A stretch of DNA of 64,000 nucleotides from positions 62,001 through 126,000 of the forward strand of contig NZ_SNYO01000008.1 of the NCBI RefSeq assembly GCF_004363095.1. Direction: 5' to 3'. The position numbers and the translations under genes were made by a program. Shown here one piece after another: positions 39,328 to 47,285 of the stretch (positions are counted from its first letter, which is position 1; each line of letters starts with the position of its first letter). The notes under the pieces were generated by a model, which was not told the DNA's origin, did no database searches, and saw only the letters and a program-made list of their open reading frames with translations. This stretch comes from Actinomycetospora succinea (GTDB lineage Bacteria; Actinomycetota; Actinomycetes; Mycobacteriales; Pseudonocardiaceae).

Positions 39328-40578
39328 CTATCGCAGCGGCACACCGAGCAGGGCGTCGACGGCGTCGGCCACGCGGGCGGGGCCGTCCGGGGTCCAGCTC
39401 TCGGCAGTGCGGCGGAAGAGCACCTCGTCGGCCCACGCGTCCAGGGCGGCCAGGGCGCCGGGGGTGTCGAGGTCGTCGGCGAGGTGGGTGCGCACCCGGG
39501 CGACGGTGTCCTCGGGGTCCGGGCCGGTCGGGGACGCGGCGGCCTCGCGCCAGCGGTGCAGGCGCGCCTGGCCGGCGGTGAGGAGCTCCGCGGTCCAGGA
39601 CCGGTCGGTGCGCCAGTGCCCGGACAGGAGCGCAAGGCGCACGGCCATCGGGTCGACGCGGTCGGCGCGCAGCCGGGAGACGAAGACGAGGTTGCCCTTC
39701 GACTTCGACATCTTCTCGCCGTCGAGGCCGATCATCCCGGCGTGGCAGTAGTGCCGGGCCAGCGGGTGCGCGCCGGTGAGCGCCTCGGCGTGGGCGGAGC
39801 CGAACTCGTGGTGCGGGAAGGCGAGGTCGGACCCGCCGCCCTGCAGGTCGTACTGGTCGCCGAGGCGGTTGAGCGCGATCGCGGCGCACTCGACGTGCCA
39901 GCCCGGGCGGCCCTCGCCGAGGTCGGAGGACCAGTGCGGCTCGCCCTCGCGGGCCATGCGCCACAGCAGGGCGTCGAGCGGGTGGCGCTTGCCGGCGCGG
40001 TCGGGGTCGCCGCCGCGCTGGGGGAAGACCTCGAGCATGCGCGCCTCGGAGTAGCGCGAGACGTAGCCGAAGTCCCGGGTGGCGGTGTGGTCGTGGTAGA
40101 CGTCGGGGAACTGCTCGTCGTCGGCGCGGTAGGCCGCGCCGCTGGCCAGGAGCTTGCCGACCAGCTCGCTGATCTCGTCGACGGCCTCGACGGCGCCGAT
40201 GAACTCGCGCGGCGGGAGGATCCGCAGCGCCGTCATGTCCTCGCGGAACAGCGCGGTCTCGCGCATCCCCAGGACCACCCAGTCGTCCTTGTCCCGCTCG
40301 GCCCGCTCGAGCAGCGGGTCGTCGATGTCGGTGACGTTCTGGACGTAGTGGACGTCGTGGCCCGCGTCGAGCCAGAGGCGGTTGATCAGGTCGAACGCCA
40401 GGTAGGTGGCGGCGTGCCCGAGGTGGGTGGCGTCGTAGGGCGTGATCCCGCAGACGTACATCCGCGCCGTCGGACCGGGCGCGGTCGGCCGCACGCTGTC
40501 GCTCGCGGTGTCGTGCAGGCGCAGCGGGGGCGGGCTTCCGGGGACCCGCGGGATGTCGACCGATGACCAGGCTCGCAT
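39328..40578 (-). CDS. mshC: Mycothiol synthesis ligase MshC (cysteine:GlcN-Ins ligase)
   Basis: MshC joins cysteine to 1-D-myo-inosityl-2-amino-2-deoxy-glucopyranoside using ATP, the penultimate step of mycothiol synthesis. The 416-residue cysteinyl-tRNA-synthetase-like enzyme has [19 protein letters not shown] (zinc cysteine and HIGH-like motif), [47 protein letters not shown] and the KMSKS loop [10 protein letters not shown]. It lacks the tRNA-anticodon-binding C-terminal domain of CysS, which separates it from CysS. A TAGGCT box 7 bases before the ATG indicates a leaderless mRNA. Confidence 0.96.
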   Translation of the reverse strand: MRAWSSVDIPRVPGSPPPLRLHDTASDSVRPTAPGPTARMYVCGITPYDATHLGHAATYLAFDLINRLWLDAGHDVHYVQNVTDIDDPLLERAERDKDDWVVLGMRETALFREDMTALRILPPREFIGAVEAVDEISELVGKLLASGAAYRADDEQFPDVYHDHTATRDFGYVSRYSEARMLEVFPQRGGDPDRAGKRHPLDALLWRMAREGEPHWSSDLGEGRPGWHVECAAIALNRLGDQYDLQGGGSDLAFPHHEFGSAHAEALTGAHPLARHYCHAGMIGLDGEKMSKSKGNLVFVSRLRADRVDPMAVRLALLSGHWRTDRSWTAELLTAGQARLHRWREAAASPTGPDPEDTVARVRTHLADDLDTPGALAALDAWADEVLFRRTAESWTPDGPARVADAVDALLGVPLR

Positions 40579-40585
40579 GGTCACG

Positions 40586-40591
40586 AGCCTA
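40586..40591 (-). promoter_or_regulatory. -10 box TAGGCT for mshC (leaderless)
   Basis: TAGGCT on the minus strand followed by CGTGACC and the mshC ATG at 40578. Confidence 0.55.
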
Positions 40592-40813
40592 AGCCCGCCG
40601 CGGCGAAGAGTCCGGCGCTCGTGGCGAACCGCTCGTGCCCCGGGCACGAACGACCGTGTGGAACCCCGGCCGGGTCGAGTCAGCAGGGCCGTCGTGGGCG
40701 AGCACGTCGCCCCTGCACGGGATGACGGACCCGGCCGGGGTGGCCGGGAGCCGCGGGGGGGATCGGCTCCAGCCACGGTCGAGCGTACGCGGTGTCGCCC
40801 CCTGTGGTCGTGA

Positions 40814-40829
40814 CGCCCGGTTGCGGGCG
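40814..40829. terminator. Short hairpin downstream of the VWA gene
   Basis: CGCCCG gttg CGGGCG forms a 6-bp stem about 45 bases after the VWA stop codon, in the 294-bp gap before mshC. Another palindrome, TCGTGCCCcGGGCACGA, lies at 40633-40649. Either could end the leftward transcript; otherwise the gap shows no gene. Confidence 0.35.
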
Positions 40830-40872
40830 ATTCGTTCACCCGGTCAGGGTGTTCGACCTTCGTCCGGGCAGC

Positions 40873-42855
40873 TCAGCGTCGTCGTCGGCTCGCGAGGTAG
40901 TCGCTCACCACAGCGGCTCCGAGCCCATCGAGGTCGGGGTTCACCACCCGTCCGCCGGCCCGCCGGGCGACGAGATCCACGAACGCCTCCAGCCGCGGGT
41001 CCTCCCCCAGCATGAAGACGGTCAGCGCCGCGTTCAGCCGCGCCAGCGCGTCGACCTCGCCGAGCGTCGCCCGCAGCGTCTCCGGGCTCGGCGGGTAGTC
41101 GAACAGCGCGTGCCCGTCGGGCTCGAGGTGCGCGGTCGGCTCGCCGTCGGTGACGACGAGGACGACCGGCGCCGCGTCGGCGTTCCTGCGCAGGTGCCGC
41201 CCGGCCAGCAGGAGCGCGTGGTGCAGGTTCGTGCCCTGCTCCCAGGCGCCTTCCAGCGCGGTCAGCTCGCCGAGCTCGACCTCCTTGGCGTGGCGCCCGA
41301 AGGTGATGAGCTGCAAGTCGTCGCCCCGGAAGCGCGTCGACACCAGGTGGTGCAGCGCCAGCGCGGTGCGCTTCATCGGCACCCACCGCCCGTCGGCGAC
41401 CATCGACCACGACGTGTCGACGCACAGTGCCACCGCGGCGCGCGTGCGCTGCTCGGTCTCGACGATCTCCACGTCGGTGACGTCGAGCGCCCGTGGGTCC
41501 CCGGAGGCGTGCCGCATCTCCGCGTTGAGCAGCGTCCGCGGGACGTCCCACTGCTCCGTGTCGCCGAACGACCAGGGCCGCGTGGCACCGGTGGCTTCCC
41601 CCGCGGCCCCGGAGCGCTGTGTCTCCCGCTCGCCACGCCGCGTCGACAGCGACCCGACGACGTCGCGCAACGACGACTGCCCGAGCTGGCGCAGCGCCTT
41701 GGGCGAGAGCATCAACGAGCCGTCCGCCGCGCGCTGGAACACCCCCTGCCGCTCGAGCTCACGCTGCAGCTCCGCCAGGCGCTGCGCGTCGACGCGGGCC
41801 TGCTCGCCGAGCGTCGCCTCGAGCGCCTCGAGGTCGATGTCCTCCATGCGCGCGCCCGGGTAGGACTGCGAGAGCTGCTCGGCGAGGGCGTCCATCTGCC
41901 CGAGCTGCTCCATCGCCCGGGTCGCCTCGCCCATGCCGAGCGGGTCCTCGCCGCGGAAGCGACCGCGCCCCTGCCAGTCCTCGCCCGGGCGCAGGCCCTG
42001 CAGCTGCTGGTCGAGCCGGCCGAGCTGCTCGGCGAGCCGCGGGTCGCCGAAGGCCTGCTGCATGAGGCCCTCGAGCTCCGCGCGCTGCTCGGCGGACAGC
42101 GAGTTCATCATCCGCTGCGCGGCCGCCGAGCGTTCCGCGAGCAGGTCGATCAGCTCGTCGGTGTTCTGGGGGTTCTCGGGGAAGTACTGGCCGTGCTTGT
42201 CCATGAACTCGTGGAACTGCTGCGCGGTATCCTCGCCGCGTCCGTGGGCCTCGAGCAGGTCGTTGAGGTCGGAGATCATCTCCCGGACGGCGTCGACGTC
42301 CTCCGGGGTGGCGTTCTCCATCGCCTGCTTCATGCCCTGGAAGCGCTGGTCGAGCGCCTCCCGGCCGAGCAGGTCGCGGATCTGCTCGTAGGCCTGGCGC
42401 GCCTCGGCGTTGCGCCAGTCGTAGTCCTCGAGCTCGCGCACCGCGCCCGCCGGCGACGGGGGCAGCGCGTCGAGCTGCATCTCGCGGAACCGGGCGTCGT
42501 CGGAGTCCTCGGCCTGCAGCGAGTTGCGCTCGGCCTCGAGCGCCTGCTCGAGCAGCTCGCGGACCTCCTGGAGCGTGCCGTCAAGACGGTGCTCGCGCTG
42601 GAGCCTGCTGCGCTGCTCGTTGAGCCGGCGCATGAGGTCGTCGAGACCCCGCTGCTCCCCCATCCCGCGGCGCATCAGCTCCTGCATCGCCCGCCGCGGG
42701 GAGGTGCCCTCCATGACGTCGCGGCCCAGCTCGTCCATCGCCTCGCGCAGGTCGAACGGCGGGGCGAGCGGATCGGGGCCGTCGTAGTACCGGCCGTAGG
42801 AGTAGCGCCCGCTGGCCGGGCCCTGCCCCTCGGGCTCGGTGGGGTCAGCCGCCAT
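40873..42855 (-). CDS. VWA-domain protein, partner of MoxR ATPase
   Basis: A 660-residue cytosolic protein. Residues about 40-420 are charged and mostly helical, rich in Gln, Glu, Arg and Leu with coiled-coil character. Residues about 470-660 form a von Willebrand A domain; the metal-ion-dependent adhesion motif DTSWSM is at 480-485, with VVLVVTDGEPTAHL supplying the later aspartate. It is paired with the MoxR ATPase (11-bp overlap), an arrangement like ChlI/ChlD or MoxR/VWA chaperones that insert metals or remodel partner proteins. No target is identifiable. Confidence 0.88.
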   Translation of the reverse strand: MAADPTEPEGQGPASGRYSYGRYYDGPDPLAPPFDLREAMDELGRDVMEGTSPRRAMQELMRRGMGEQRGLDDLMRRLNEQRSRLQREHRLDGTLQEVRELLEQALEAERNSLQAEDSDDARFREMQLDALPPSPAGAVRELEDYDWRNAEARQAYEQIRDLLGREALDQRFQGMKQAMENATPEDVDAVREMISDLNDLLEAHGRGEDTAQQFHEFMDKHGQYFPENPQNTDELIDLLAERSAAAQRMMNSLSAEQRAELEGLMQQAFGDPRLAEQLGRLDQQLQGLRPGEDWQGRGRFRGEDPLGMGEATRAMEQLGQMDALAEQLSQSYPGARMEDIDLEALEATLGEQARVDAQRLAELQRELERQGVFQRAADGSLMLSPKALRQLGQSSLRDVVGSLSTRRGERETQRSGAAGEATGATRPWSFGDTEQWDVPRTLLNAEMRHASGDPRALDVTDVEIVETEQRTRAAVALCVDTSWSMVADGRWVPMKRTALALHHLVSTRFRGDDLQLITFGRHAKEVELGELTALEGAWEQGTNLHHALLLAGRHLRRNADAAPVVLVVTDGEPTAHLEPDGHALFDYPPSPETLRATLGEVDALARLNAALTVFMLGEDPRLEAFVDLVARRAGGRVVNPDLDGLGAAVVSDYLASRRRR

Positions 42856-44290
42856 AGGCCACCGTCCCGTCCTCGGCGTCGTCGTCCTTCGCGAGCTTGC
42901 GGGTGAGGTAGAGGTGCTCGAGGGCGAGCTCGACCGCGCTGGCCAGGGGCCCGGGGGCCTCCGTGCCTGCGGCGCCGAGACGCTCGGCCACCGTGTAGAC
43001 GACCGAGATCGACGGCAGCGCGTCGACCACCTGGCGGGCCGCGACGCGGTCGCCGGTGACGACCCGGCGCGAGCCCTCGAGCGCGGACACCCCGTCGGCC
43101 AGCGGGGACAGGTCGACCCCGGCGAGCCGCGCGCGGGCGGTCTCCGAGATCGAGCGGCGCAGCAGGTGGGTGAGGAGCTCGGCCTCGCGACCCTCCTCCC
43201 CCGACTCGAACTCGAGCTTGCCGCGCAGCACCGGCGGCACCGACTCGAGGTCGACGGGGCGGGCCACCGGGGTGTCCTCGCCGGTGACCGCGGCGCGGCG
43301 CAGCGCGGCGGCCGCGACGGTCTCGGCGGCGGCGATCGTGAAGCGGGCGGACACGCCGCTGCGCTGGTCGACCGCGCTGGACTGCCGCAGGTGGCGGGTG
43401 AAGCGCGCGAGGACCTCGACGAGGTGGTCGGGCACGTCGGCGACGAGCTGCGCCTCCTGGCGGACCAGGGCGATCTCGCCGGTGACCTCGAGCGGGTAGT
43501 GGGTGCGGACCTCGGCCCCGAAGCGGTCCTTGAGCGGGGTGATGATCCGCCCGCGGTTGGTGTAGTCCTCGGGGTTCGCGCTGGCCACGAGCATGATGTC
43601 CAGCGGCAGGCGCAGCGTGTAGCCGCGCACCTGGATGTCGCGCTCCTCCATGACGTTGAGCAGCGCGACCTGGATGCGCTCGGCGAGGTCGGGCAGCTCG
43701 TTGATCGTCACGATGCCGCGGTGCGCGCGCGGCACAAGCCCGTAGTGGATGGTCTCGGGGTCGCCGAGGCTGCGGCCCTCGGCCACCTTGACCGGGTCGA
43801 CGTCGCCGATGAGGTCGGCGACGCTGGTGTCGGGCGTGGCGAGCTTCTCGGCGTAGCGCTCGTCGCGGTGCCGCCAGGTGATCGGCAGGTCGTCGCCCAG
43901 CTCGGCGACGCGGCGTCGGCTCGCCGGGATGATCGGCTCGGCCGGGTGCTCGCCCAGCTCGGAGCCCTCGATGACGGGCGTCCACTCGTCGAGCAGGTTC
44001 ACGAGGCTGCGCAGCAGCCGGGTCTTGCCCTGGCCGCGCTCGCCGAGCAGCACCACGTCGTGCCCGGCCAGGACCGCGCGCTCGAACTGGGGCAGCACGG
44101 TGCGGTCGAACCCGACGATCCCCGGCCAGGGGTCCGCGCCGGCGCGCAGACGGGACAGCAGGTTGTCACGCAGCTCGGTCCGCACGCTGCGGGCCGTCGC
44201 CGCCGGGTGGCCGCTGCGGGCCAGCTCGCCGGCGGTGGTGGGGAGAGCTGAAGGAACAGTGGGAACGGAGGGAGCAGCAGAAGAGCTCAC
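42845..44290 (-). CDS. MoxR/ChlI-type AAA+ ATPase
   Basis: A 481-residue AAA+ ATPase resembling the magnesium chelatase I subunit. Walker A GERGQGKT lies at about 83-90; Walker B is in GIVTINELPDLAERIQ; the sensor-1 region reads IMLVASANPEDYTNRGR, and GAEVRTHYPLEVTGEIALV follows. The C-terminal part is helical. Together with the VWA protein downstream it should form a two-component chaperone. GTG 44290 is supported by a TAGCGT box ending 6 bases upstream. Confidence 0.9.
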   Translation of the reverse strand: MSSSAAPSVPTVPSALPTTAGELARSGHPAATARSVRTELRDNLLSRLRAGADPWPGIVGFDRTVLPQFERAVLAGHDVVLLGERGQGKTRLLRSLVNLLDEWTPVIEGSELGEHPAEPIIPASRRRVAELGDDLPITWRHRDERYAEKLATPDTSVADLIGDVDPVKVAEGRSLGDPETIHYGLVPRAHRGIVTINELPDLAERIQVALLNVMEERDIQVRGYTLRLPLDIMLVASANPEDYTNRGRIITPLKDRFGAEVRTHYPLEVTGEIALVRQEAQLVADVPDHLVEVLARFTRHLRQSSAVDQRSGVSARFTIAAAETVAAAALRRAAVTGEDTPVARPVDLESVPPVLRGKLEFESGEEGREAELLTHLLRRSISETARARLAGVDLSPLADGVSALEGSRRVVTGDRVAARQVVDALPSISVVYTVAERLGAAGTEAPGPLASAVELALEHLYLTRKLAKDDDAEDGTVAYGG

Positions 44291-44296
44291 CTCTCC

Positions 44297-44302
44297 ACGC
44301 TA
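44297..44302 (-). promoter_or_regulatory. -10 box TAGCGT for the MoxR-VWA operon (leaderless)
   Basis: TAGCGT on the minus strand followed by GGAGAG and the GTG at 44290. Confidence 0.5.
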
Positions 44303-44449
44303 CGTCGCGGGACGTGATCCGGCTCCCCGCTTCTGCCGGCGGAGAACAGCTCGGGGTCGTACCCGTGCCCGCTGCGCCCGATCCGTCGCCTCCGCCGGAA
44401 TCCCCCGAAGGTGTCGGCCGACGCGCCGTCACGCTGCGTGTGGTCCGAA

Positions 44450-44506
44450 CACTCACAGGAGTTGACTGCGCTCGTTCCTCCCGCGCGGGGCGGGAGGGCG
44501 TGAGTG
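44450..44506 (+). promoter_or_regulatory. Nested inverted repeats in the leader of the sortase-like operon
   Basis: CACTCAC (44450-44456) and GTGAGTG (44500-44506) enclose an 8-bp stem CCTCCCGC/GCGGGAGG (44477-44497). This cruciform-like structure ends 13 bases before the ATG at 44520 and could control translation or bind a regulator. Confidence 0.35.
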
Positions 44507-44519
44507 ATCGGTGGAGATC

Positions 44520-44771
44520 ATGGCGCGTTCGGGTCGCTACGGGGTCGTGGCCGCGGTGTCGGCGCTCCTCCTGCTCGGGACGGCGGGGCCTGCCCTCGCC
44601 CTCCCGGCCGTCGAGGGCGCACTGGCCGTGCCGGCCGGAGACGGGTCGACCGTCGACGACGGCGAGCCGGGGTTCTCCGTGTCCTCCTCGGTGCTCTGGT
44701 GGTCCGGGGGCGGCCTGGGTGTGGCGCTCGCCGGCCTGGTCGCGGCCCGGCAGCCGACGACGCGGCGGTGA
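44520..44771 (+). CDS. Small exported/membrane protein paired with sortase homologue
   Basis: An 83-residue protein with a signal peptide (basic start, then VVAAVSALLLLGTAGPALA, cleavage after ALA) and, near the C-terminus, a second hydrophobic stretch (GGGLGVALAGLVAA) followed by the basic tail RQPTTRR. That is the layout of a sortase substrate cell-wall sorting signal, yet no LPXTG-like pentapeptide precedes the helix. GGTGGAG lies just before the ATG; GTG 44511 is an alternative. The stop overlaps the start of the sortase-like gene (GTGA), so they are translationally coupled. Confidence 0.75.
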   Translation: MARSGRYGVVAAVSALLLLGTAGPALALPAVEGALAVPAGDGSTVDDGEPGFSVSSSVLWWSGGGLGVALAGLVAARQPTTRR

Positions 44772-45424
44772 ACCGGCACCGCCGTGAGGAGACGGCGATC
44801 CTCGACCCGTCCGTCCTCGCCCGCGTGCTGGCCGTCGGCGCGTTCGTCCTCAGCGCGGTGTGCGCGGCGATGGGCGTGGCGACCGCGACGTCCGACGGCG
44901 CCGGGGCGACCGCCGACCCGTGCCCGCCGGTCACGGCTCCCTGGCGCGCCGACCCCGCCCCGATGACCGCCTCCGACCCGGTGGCGATCACCGTCGACCG
45001 CATCGACGCCTGCTCCTCGCTGGTGCCCGTCGGCGTCGACGACCGCCGGCGCATCGAGGTGCCGTCGGTGCACACCCCGGAGCAGGCCGGCTGGTACCGC
45101 CACGGCCCCACGCCCGGCGAGCGCGGCCCGGCCGTGGTGGTCGGGCACGTCGACGGCGACGGCCGGCGGGGCGTGTTCGCCGACCTCGCCGACGCCACCG
45201 CGGGCGACCGGATCACCATCACCCGGCGCGACGGGTCCCACGCCGTCTTCACCGTCACCGGCACCGTGCAGGTCTCGAGGAACTGGTTCCCGACCCGCGA
45301 CGTCTACGGCGACACCGCGGGCGCCGAGCTGCGGCTGATCACGGCGGGCGGCGCGCTCGACCCGACCGGGCGCTCCCGCGAGGACAACGTGATCGTCTAC
45401 GCCACGCTCACGGGACGGGGCTGA
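44768..45424 (+). CDS. Class F sortase-like protein lacking the catalytic cysteine
   Basis: A 218-residue membrane-anchored protein: one N-terminal helix (about residues 17-40) and a sortase beta-barrel. The class-F landmarks are present: IEVPSVHTPEQAGWYRHG, the catalytic-His block VVVGHVDG (H127), FPTRDVYGD and DNVIVYATL. The nucleophile position, normally Cys in LITCGG, is Ala193 here (ITAGG, codon GCG). The expected active-site Arg directly before DNV is Glu205, with Arg one residue earlier. Family knowledge says the cysteine is essential, so this is a predicted pseudoenzyme or a sortase of altered chemistry. It is coupled to the small exported protein upstream and overlaps the convergent TetR gene by 17 bp. 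Confidence 0.85.
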   Translation: MNRHRREETAILDPSVLARVLAVGAFVLSAVCAAMGVATATSDGAGATADPCPPVTAPWRADPAPMTASDPVAITVDRIDACSSLVPVGVDDRRRIEVPSVHTPEQAGWYRHGPTPGERGPAVVVGHVDGDGRRGVFADLADATAGDRITITRRDGSHAVFTVTGTVQVSRNWFPTRDVYGDTAGAELRLITAGGALDPTGRSREDNVIVYATLTGRG

Positions 45425-46016
45425 CCAGCTTCATCAGGGTGTCGGCGAGCTCGTCGAAGGCCCGGTCCTGCTCGTCGACGGGGAGGTCGGCGCACCACAG
45501 CGGCGCCTGGCTCATCGCCGCGTGCATGGCCTGCAGGGTGCTCGCGGTGGCGACGACCGCGAACTCCCCGCTCTCCAGCCCCTCGACGAGCACCGCGCGG
45601 AACACCTGGTCGTGGCGCCGGCGCATCTCGGTGATCCGGGCGCGCAGGGCGTCGGGCCAGGTCCGGGGCACGAGGAACAGGCGCAGCGCGGCGGGGTACT
45701 CGCGCACGGCGATCGCGACGTGGGCGCGGATCAGCGTCCGCAGCCGCTGGGCCGCGCTCCCCTCCGCGGTCGCGGCCAGCTCCTCGAGGCGCGCGGTCCA
45801 GTCGGTGCCCAGCGTCTCGATGGCCGCCGTGGCGAGCTGCTCCTTGCCCGCGAAGTAGTAGTAGAGCGACCCCTTGGTGACGTCGAGCCGCTCGGCGACG
45901 TCCTCGAGGTTGACCGCGTCGTAGCCGCGCTCGCCGAACAGCTCGGCGGCGACCGCGAGGATCTGCTCGACCCGCCGTCCCCGTTTGCGCTCCACCCGGT
46001 TCACGGGGCCGAGCAT
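45408..46016 (-). CDS. TetR-family transcriptional regulator of the acyl-CoA operon
   Basis: A 202-residue TetR repressor. The DNA-binding domain is in the first 60 residues (RRVEQILAVAAELFGERGYD, then LEDVAERLDVTKGSLYYYFAGKE), and the C-terminal ligand domain resembles those sensing acyl-CoAs. AGGAGACCGC precedes the ATG. It is divergent from the acyl-CoA dehydrogenase gene, and the 106-bp intergenic region holds two inverted repeats that are likely its operators. An acyl-CoA ligand is inferred from context. Confidence 0.88.
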   Translation of the reverse strand: MLGPVNRVERKRGRRVEQILAVAAELFGERGYDAVNLEDVAERLDVTKGSLYYYFAGKEQLATAAIETLGTDWTARLEELAATAEGSAAQRLRTLIRAHVAIAVREYPAALRLFLVPRTWPDALRARITEMRRRHDQVFRAVLVEGLESGEFAVVATASTLQAMHAAMSQAPLWCADLPVDEQDRAFDELADTLMKLVSPVP

Positions 46017-46033
46017 GCGGTCTCCTGACCTCT

Positions 46034-46050
46034 GAGTCAAATTTCGACTC
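46034..46050. promoter_or_regulatory. Candidate TetR operator A (GAGTC-n7-GACTC)
   Basis: GAGTCAAATTTCGACTC is an inverted repeat just upstream of the TetR gene start. It shares the GACTC/GAGTC half-site with the second palindrome at 46057-46072. Confidence 0.45.
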
Positions 46051-46056
46051 CCTCTG

Positions 46057-46072
46057 TTGACTCGCGGGTCAA
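46057..46072. promoter_or_regulatory. Candidate TetR operator B (TTGAC-n6-GTCAA)
   Basis: TTGACTCGCGGGTCAA is a 16-bp imperfect palindrome midway between the divergent TetR and acyl-CoA dehydrogenase genes, typical in size and symmetry of TetR binding sites. Confidence 0.55.
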
Positions 46073-46122
46073 ACTTTGCCAGCGTCACCCGCGTCCGACA
46101 CCGGAGCGGAGGAGCAGAGGCG

Positions 46123-47271
46123 ATGGACTTCGAGCTCACCGGCGCCCAGCGCGAGCTGCGCGACCGGGCGCGGGTGCTGGCGACCGAGCAGCTCCTGCCC
46201 GGCTACGCCGAGCGCGAGCGCGCGGGCCGGATCGCGCCGGACCTGCGCCGCGAGATCGGGCGGCAGGGGCTCATCGCCTCCGAGCTGCCCACCGACCTCG
46301 GCGGGGGCGGGCACGACCGCGTCGCGTCCGGCCTCGTCACCGAGGAGATCGGGCGCGGCGACATCAACGTCGCGTACCTGCAGGCGGTCGGCTCGCTGGT
46401 GGGCGCGGTGCTCGCCCGCAACGCGCCGGCCGAGCTCGCGCAGGAGTGGGTGCCGCGCATCTGCTCCGGCGAGGAGATCGTCGGGATCGGGCTCACGGAG
46501 CCGCACGCCGGCTCCGACGCCGGGGTCCCGCGGCTGACCGCGACGCGCGACGGCGACGACTGGGTCCTCGACGGCGTCAAGTCGCTCTCGTTCGCCGGCG
46601 ACGCCGCGGCCGTCGTGGTCTTCGCCCGCACCGGGCCCTCGGAGCAGCGCGGCCGCGACATCAGCGCGTTCCTCGTGCCCCTCGACCGGCCGGGCGTGAC
46701 CCGTGAGCCCTACCCGGACATGGGCACGACGGCCGTCGGGCGCGGCGCCGCGCACCTCGACGGCGTCCGCGTCCCCGCCGACCACCTCATCGGCGCCGAG
46801 GGCCGCGGGTTCGTGCAGGTCATGCAGGGGTTCGACTTCAGCCGCGCGCTGATCGGGCTGCAGTGCCTCGGCGCCGCCGAGCAGAGCGTCGACGAGACCT
46901 GGGCCTACGTCAGCGAGCGGCAGGCGTTCGACCGGCCCCTGAGCACGAACCAGGGCGTCGCGTTCCCGCTGGCCGAGGCCGAGACGTTGCTGTCGGCTGC
47001 GCGGCTGCTCTGCCTGGAGACGCTGTGGCTCGGCGACCACGACCGGCCGCACACCGACAAGGCCGCGATGTGCAAGTGGTGGGCCCCGAAGACGGCCCAC
47101 GAGGTCATCACCCAGTGCCTGCTGCTGCACGGCCAGTACGGCTACCGCACCGACCTGCCCTTCGAGCAGCGGATGCGCGACGTGCTCGGCCTGCAGATCG
47201 GCGACGGCACCGCCCAGATCATGAAGCTCGTCGTCGCCCGCGACCGCCTCGGTCGCGAGCTGGCGCCCTAG
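46123..47271 (+). CDS. Acyl-CoA dehydrogenase (cyclohexanecarboxyl-CoA dehydrogenase-like)
   Basis: A 382-residue flavin-dependent acyl-CoA dehydrogenase. Landmarks: MDFELTGAQRELRDRARVLA, the FAD/substrate loop GIGLTEPHAGSDAG, GVKSLSFAGDAA, and ALIGLQCLGAAEQSVDETW. The region that usually carries the catalytic glutamate as EGT reads IGDGTAQI, so Asp361 takes its place. GGAGGAG lies upstream of the ATG. First gene of the TetR-controlled operon; the neighbouring BadH-like SDR suggests an alicyclic acyl-CoA substrate, but linear or branched acyl-CoA cannot be excluded. Confidence 0.88.
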   Translation: MDFELTGAQRELRDRARVLATEQLLPGYAERERAGRIAPDLRREIGRQGLIASELPTDLGGGGHDRVASGLVTEEIGRGDINVAYLQAVGSLVGAVLARNAPAELAQEWVPRICSGEEIVGIGLTEPHAGSDAGVPRLTATRDGDDWVLDGVKSLSFAGDAAAVVVFARTGPSEQRGRDISAFLVPLDRPGVTREPYPDMGTTAVGRGAAHLDGVRVPADHLIGAEGRGFVQVMQGFDFSRALIGLQCLGAAEQSVDETWAYVSERQAFDRPLSTNQGVAFPLAEAETLLSAARLLCLETLWLGDHDRPHTDKAAMCKWWAPKTAHEVITQCLLLHGQYGYRTDLPFEQRMRDVLGLQIGDGTAQIMKLVVARDRLGRELAP

Positions 47272-47285
47272 GAGAGGACCGCTCG

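Noticed and set aside
37321-40566. 1081-codon plus-strand open frame opposite eccB, DUF2237 and mshC
   Set aside because: It spans three well-supported minus-strand genes and has shadow-type composition.
39328-40578. Cysteinyl-tRNA synthetase
   Set aside because: It lacks the C-terminal anticodon-binding region and matches MshC throughout, including the THLGHAATY segment and length.
44520-44771. LPXTG cell-wall-anchored protein
   Set aside because: A C-terminal helix and basic tail are present but no LPXTG-like motif precedes them.
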